The position numbers and the translations under genes were made by a program. A DNA stretch of 64,000 nucleotides. Origin: an uncultured Eubacteriales bacterium. Lineage in GTDB: Bacteria; Bacillota; Clostridia; Lachnospirales; Lachnospiraceae. The DNA lies in assembly GCA_900539455.1 (NCBI GenBank), contig UQCD01000004.1:70146-134145 (forward strand), given 5' to 3'. Below the pieces are notes generated by a model that was not told the DNA's origin, ran no database searches, and saw only the letters and a list, made by a program, of their open reading frames with translations. This document shows positions 60,896-64,000 of this stretch, in pieces; position 1 is the stretch's first letter, and every line of letters starts with the position of its first letter.

Positions 60896-63035
60896 TAATA
60901 TCACCTCTCTTTTGCATATTATATAGGTTGTAATATAATCCCTTAGATTTTATAAGGTTTTCGTGTGTATCATATTCTAATAGTCTGCCATCATCTACAA
61001 CCATAATTTTATCTGCATCCTTTAAGGTAGAAAGTCTATGTGCAATTATTAATACAGTACGATTTCTACATATATCCTTTAAATTATTTTGTATAATGCT
61101 TTCTGACTCATAATCAAGTGCTGAGGTTGCCTCATCGAATATAAGTATTCTCGGATTTGAAAGTATGGCTCTGGCTATTGCCACTCTTTGCTTCTGACCA
61201 CCAGATAAGCCTACTCCACGCTCTCCAATAATAGTATCGTAGCCATTTGGCAATGATAATATAAAATCATGTGCTCCTGCTGTTTTTGCAGCTCTAATTA
61301 TTTGCTCAATAGAGGCACCAGGCATATGTATTGCTATATTCTCCCTAACACTTCCATTAAACATAAAATTCTCCTGCAGCACCACTCCTATCTGCTTTCT
61401 AAGGTCGGTTGGATTAATCATAGAAATGTCTATTCCATCTATAGATATTTTTCCACCCTCTGGAATATACATTCTTTGTATAAGCTTTGAAATAGTGCTT
61501 TTTCCTGAGCCACTTCTTCCTACAATGCCAACTATTGTACCTTCATTTATAGTAAAGCTCATATCCTTTATTACCTCTGAAGCGTCTAGTCTATATCTAA
61601 ATCTTACTTTATCAAACACTATTCTGCCCTTTAAGGTAGGCAGCTTTGATATGGAAAGACTACTTTTTACCTCTGTTGGCGAATTAAAAATATCTCCTAT
61701 TCTTCTTACAGATAAAGATGCCTGCTGATATTCCTGCCAAAGCTGAACTAACCTTAATACAGGTCCACTAATTCTTCCTGACAACATTCTAAAGGCTACT
61801 AATTGTCCTACTGAAAAATTACCGTCCATTACTGCAATAGCTCCGAAGAACAAAACTAACAAATCAAATATTTTTTGTACAAATTGTGCTAAAGAGCCTG
61901 CTGTAGCAGATAACATTGATGTTTTATATCCTGCCTTAACATAATCTGCCTGTAAATCTCCCCATTTGCTCTCAAATTTATTTTCAAGTGCAAAGGATTT
62001 TATAGTCTGTACACCATTAATTGATTCAACTAAAAATGAACTGGTTTCTGCACCTGTATTAAATTTTTCATCTAATCTTTTCTTAAATAAAGGTGTTACA
62101 ATTATTGATAAAACAGCATAAATCGGAATAGAACATAAAACTATTAAGGTAAGCTTACCACTATACATAAATAGTACAACTATGTACACCACAATAAACA
62201 CTAAATCAATCATTGAGGATAATGGAGTACCTGTCAAAAACTGTCTTATACTGTCTAATTCTCTTACTCTTGCAACTGTTTCACCAGTTCTCCTGCTTTC
62301 AAAATATTTAAGAGGCAGTGAAAAGAGATGATTAAAAAGTCTGGCACTTAATGTTACATCAACTCTATTTGTGGTATGTGTAAATAAGTAATTTTTTGCA
62401 AGTGTTAGTATCAGCTCAAATATGTAAACAATAGCAATGCCTATTGTCAGCACATAGAGAGTTGACATACTATTATGTGATAAAACCTTATCTATTACCA
62501 CCTGTGTCATTACCGGTGTAAGAATACCCAGTATTTGCACTACAAACACAGCTAACAGCACTAATATAAACTCTCTTTTATATTTAGCAATGGTAGGTAT
62601 AAACCATCTAAAGCTAAACATAGCCTCCCTTGTTTCCCCACCTTTTTTTGAAATAAGTATTGCAGTACCTGACCACATATTTTTCAGCTCTTCCAAAGCA
62701 ATTATCTCTGGAACTGGCTTATCTGCCCTTAATATAACCACCTTTTCATCCTGTATTTTTGCTATAATAAAAAAATTATTATCCTTATCCTTTGCTATTA
62801 AGGGTAATATTTTATTTCCATTTTTTATAAGTCTATTTAAATCTGTTTTTATAAGCTTTGATTTCAATTTGTAGTGTTTTGCACATTGCAAAATAAAAAT
62901 TTCTGCCTCTTTCACACTGGCATTTTCCAACAATTCTAATATATCTGAACTATTAACAGAAATTCCAATAAATTTTGATACTGTCAAAAAAGATGAAATA
63001 GCAGATTTTATCTGATTATTCTCTTTATCTATCAT
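60888..63035 (-). CDS. HlyB-type ABC exporter with a C39-like N-terminal domain
   Basis: A 715-residue peptide/protein exporter. Residues 1-125 resemble the C39-like domain of HlyB (LTVSKFIGISVNSSDILELL, LQCAKHYKLKSKLIKTDLNR, ILPLIAKDKDNNFFIIAKIQ) but without the catalytic Cys and His of peptidase C39. Six membrane spans lie at about 160-460. The ATPase has VGIVGRSGSGKSTISKLIQR (Walker A), QIGVVLQENFMFNGSVREN (Q loop), GLSGGQKQRVAIARA (signature), RILIFDEATSALDYESES (Walker B) and TVLIIAHRLSTLKDADKIM (H loop). It very likely exports the RTX protein encoded upstream. AGGAG precedes the start. Confidence 0.93.
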   Translation of the reverse strand: MIDKENNQIKSAISSFLTVSKFIGISVNSSDILELLENASVKEAEIFILQCAKHYKLKSKLIKTDLNRLIKNGNKILPLIAKDKDNNFFIIAKIQDEKVVILRADKPVPEIIALEELKNMWSGTAILISKKGGETREAMFSFRWFIPTIAKYKREFILVLLAVFVVQILGILTPVMTQVVIDKVLSHNSMSTLYVLTIGIAIVYIFELILTLAKNYLFTHTTNRVDVTLSARLFNHLFSLPLKYFESRRTGETVARVRELDSIRQFLTGTPLSSMIDLVFIVVYIVVLFMYSGKLTLIVLCSIPIYAVLSIIVTPLFKKRLDEKFNTGAETSSFLVESINGVQTIKSFALENKFESKWGDLQADYVKAGYKTSMLSATAGSLAQFVQKIFDLLVLFFGAIAVMDGNFSVGQLVAFRMLSGRISGPVLRLVQLWQEYQQASLSVRRIGDIFNSPTEVKSSLSISKLPTLKGRIVFDKVRFRYRLDASEVIKDMSFTINEGTIVGIVGRSGSGKSTISKLIQRMYIPEGGKISIDGIDISMINPTDLRKQIGVVLQENFMFNGSVRENIAIHMPGASIEQIIRAAKTAGAHDFILSLPNGYDTIIGERGVGLSGGQKQRVAIARAILSNPRILIFDEATSALDYESESIIQNNLKDICRNRTVLIIAHRLSTLKDADKIMVVDDGRLLEYDTHENLIKSKGLYYNLYNMQKRGDING

Positions 63036-63082
63036 AAAATATCTCCTATGTATTTTTATTTTCTAATTCTTACATTATTTTA

Positions 63083-63145
63083 TAGATAGCTGCAAAATAC
63101 ATATTCCCTCAAATAATGAAAAAAAAGTAATTTTGCAACTATCTA
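63083..63145. other. Inverted repeat between RTX and exporter genes
   Basis: TAGATAG-C-TGCAAAAT (from 63083) pairs with ATTTTGCA-A-CTATCTA (to 63145), with a loop of about 30 bases that contains a T-run on the minus strand. It lies after the RTX stop and before the exporter start in the same transcript. It could lower exporter expression relative to RTX, or protect the RTX mRNA end. Confidence 0.6.
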
Positions 63146-63218
63146 TTATATTTCCACCCTATTAATCTAAGAATTACTTTAACCCCTTTTTAGTACTTTA
63201 GTTTTACATCTAAGCTGC

Positions 63219-64000
63219 CTACTGTACCACAAACTGTTCTGTAAATAGCTCTGACTGTACTACTGCAATATTATTTTCTGTTGAATAAATATTATTGCTA
63301 TCACTTAATGCTGATAATTCCTGTGCCAAAAGATTTGCCTGCAAATCTGTATATGTATCAACGCCATACACTCCATTTGACTGGGTATTATCCTCTCCAC
63401 ATAAGGTGCTTAATACATCTTCCGGAAGCTCCTCATATATAAGCTTTGGTTCAGAAGAACTAATTGTGGCAGTTCTGCCATCATCAAATACTAATTGGTA
63501 GTTTCTGTAATCTGAACCGCGTCTAAACTGCAGCAGTTCTACACTATCGCCACTATCTCTATTTGTCAGTATTACACTTCCATTGCTTCCATAGGTTACC
63601 ATTAAGTCCTCTGGCTTTACTCCATCTGTAAATCTTATTGTATTACTTCCATAGGCATCATATATCTGGTCGTGCCCTGTCCCTATTCCTACTATGTAGG
63701 TATCATTTCCACTTCCTCCTTCCATATAGTCATCTCCCTCTCCTCCTACTAGAAGGTCATTTCCATTTCCTCCATATAGTTTATCATTTCCTTCTTCTCC
63801 ATACATTTCATCATTTCCTGATGAGCCATAGATTATATCATCTCCTGCTCCTGCGTGATATTTTACGCTACTGTAAAAGGCTGATAACACATCTTTTCCT
63901 TCTGTTCCTTCCAGATTTCTTAATGGACTTCTTTCATCATCCATTTTCATTACTGTTCCGTCATCAAACACCATTACATAGTTTCTGTAATCTGAGTCAT
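63219..64000 (-). CDS. RTX-type calcium-binding secreted protein, C-terminal part (cut by window edge)
   Basis: The frame stays open past the window edge, so the N-terminal part is missing; about 260 residues are visible. Six nonapeptide calcium repeats run together, in the GGxGxDxLx form: AGAGDDIIY, GSSGNDEMY, GEEGNDKLY, GGNGNDLLV, GGEGDDYME, GGSGNDTYI. Then follows the haemolysin-type related segment with HDQIYDAYGSNTIRFTDG, RRGSDYRNYQLVFDDG. The visible start, SDYRNYVMVFDDG, is the end of an earlier, similar unit, so the protein is modular. The last 70 residues, uncharacterised, probably hold the secretion signal. There is no N-terminal data on a signal peptide. Confidence 0.92.
   Translation of the reverse strand, partial: DSDYRNYVMVFDDGTVMKMDDERSPLRNLEGTEGKDVLSAFYSSVKYHAGAGDDIIYGSSGNDEMYGEEGNDKLYGGNGNDLLVGGEGDDYMEGGSGNDTYIVGIGTGHDQIYDAYGSNTIRFTDGVKPEDLMVTYGSNGSVILTNRDSGDSVELLQFRRGSDYRNYQLVFDDGRTATISSSEPKLIYEELPEDVLSTLCGEDNTQSNGVYGVDTYTDLQANLLAQELSALSDSNNIYSTENNIAVVQSELFTEQFVVQ

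Noticed and set aside
63650..63870. Tandem DNA repeats that could be taken for a CRISPR or satellite
   Set aside because: They are the coding repeats of RTX nonapeptides, with the period of 27 bases and changes at codon third positions.
1..64000. tRNA, rRNA or insertion sequence genes
   Set aside because: None was recognised by eye: no transposase motifs, no GGTTCRA-type T-loop with an acceptor stem; a computed search (tRNAscan, Infernal) would settle it.

Overview
The window is 64 kb of low-GC DNA that looks like a chromosome segment from an anaerobic, spore-forming Clostridia of the Lachnospiraceae type. The evidence is A/T-rich codon use, strong AGGAGG-like ribosome sites, a sigma-K gene, IreB/YqgF/DUF1292 and YrrM/U32 clusters as in Firmicutes, DUF1836, DUF4125, a FolB-FolK fusion, a split transketolase, and an FeoA-FeoA-FeoB-Cys-rich protein iron locus. 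The species cannot be fixed from this alone. About 62 genes are visible and most lie on the minus strand. I see no tRNA, rRNA, CRISPR array or intact insertion sequence.

Layout. 1-3.4 kb: the start of a ComM/YifB-type ATPase (cut by the window edge), an AEC permease, sigma-K and a U32 protein. 3.4-8.0 kb: a conserved RNA and stress block (TrmR, MltG-like, YlbF, RNase J, Fur, DUF1292, YqgF, IreB). 8.1-19.0 kb: tRNA and rRNA modification (MtaB, ThiI with a cysteine desulfurase, RsmE, PrmA), Maf, a radical SAM protein, a pyridoxal kinase, a lipase-like hydrolase, a PHP phosphatase and PheA. 19.1-23.8 kb: folate genes (FolBK, FolP, FolC) around a DUF5050 protein and unusual inverted repeats. 23.8-28.1 kb: a type II topoisomerase pair. 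28.2-42.6 kb: mixed genes including CbiE, an incomplete sigma-like protein, a very long GGDEF protein, transketolase, CobO, a UvrD-like helicase and GltX. 42.8-52.8 kb: DegV, TrxB/TrxA, a TPR-DUF4037-DUF4125 protein, ArgC, a DEAD-box helicase, a PurF-like protein and a ZIP transporter. 52.8-59.7 kb: the Feo iron locus with a divergent DtxR-type regulator, then TrkH/TrkA. 59.8-64 kb: a HlyD-like adaptor, a HlyB-like ABC exporter and the 3' end of an RTX calcium-binding protein.

Most notable. The right end encodes what looks like a complete RTX type I secretion set in a genome whose other genes are Gram-positive in character, where no outer membrane or TolC would be expected. A second theme is proteins that keep a fold but lack a key residue or domain: an HPr-like protein without His15, a PurF-like protein without the glutaminase cysteine, a sigma-like protein without region 4, an MltG-like protein without its catalytic domain, and a C39-like exporter domain without the cysteine. 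A third is a family of intergenic inverted repeats with AATGYCAGRCA ends (three copies). One of these lies inside a roughly 320-bp inverted repeat that includes an inverted copy of the folC 3' end.
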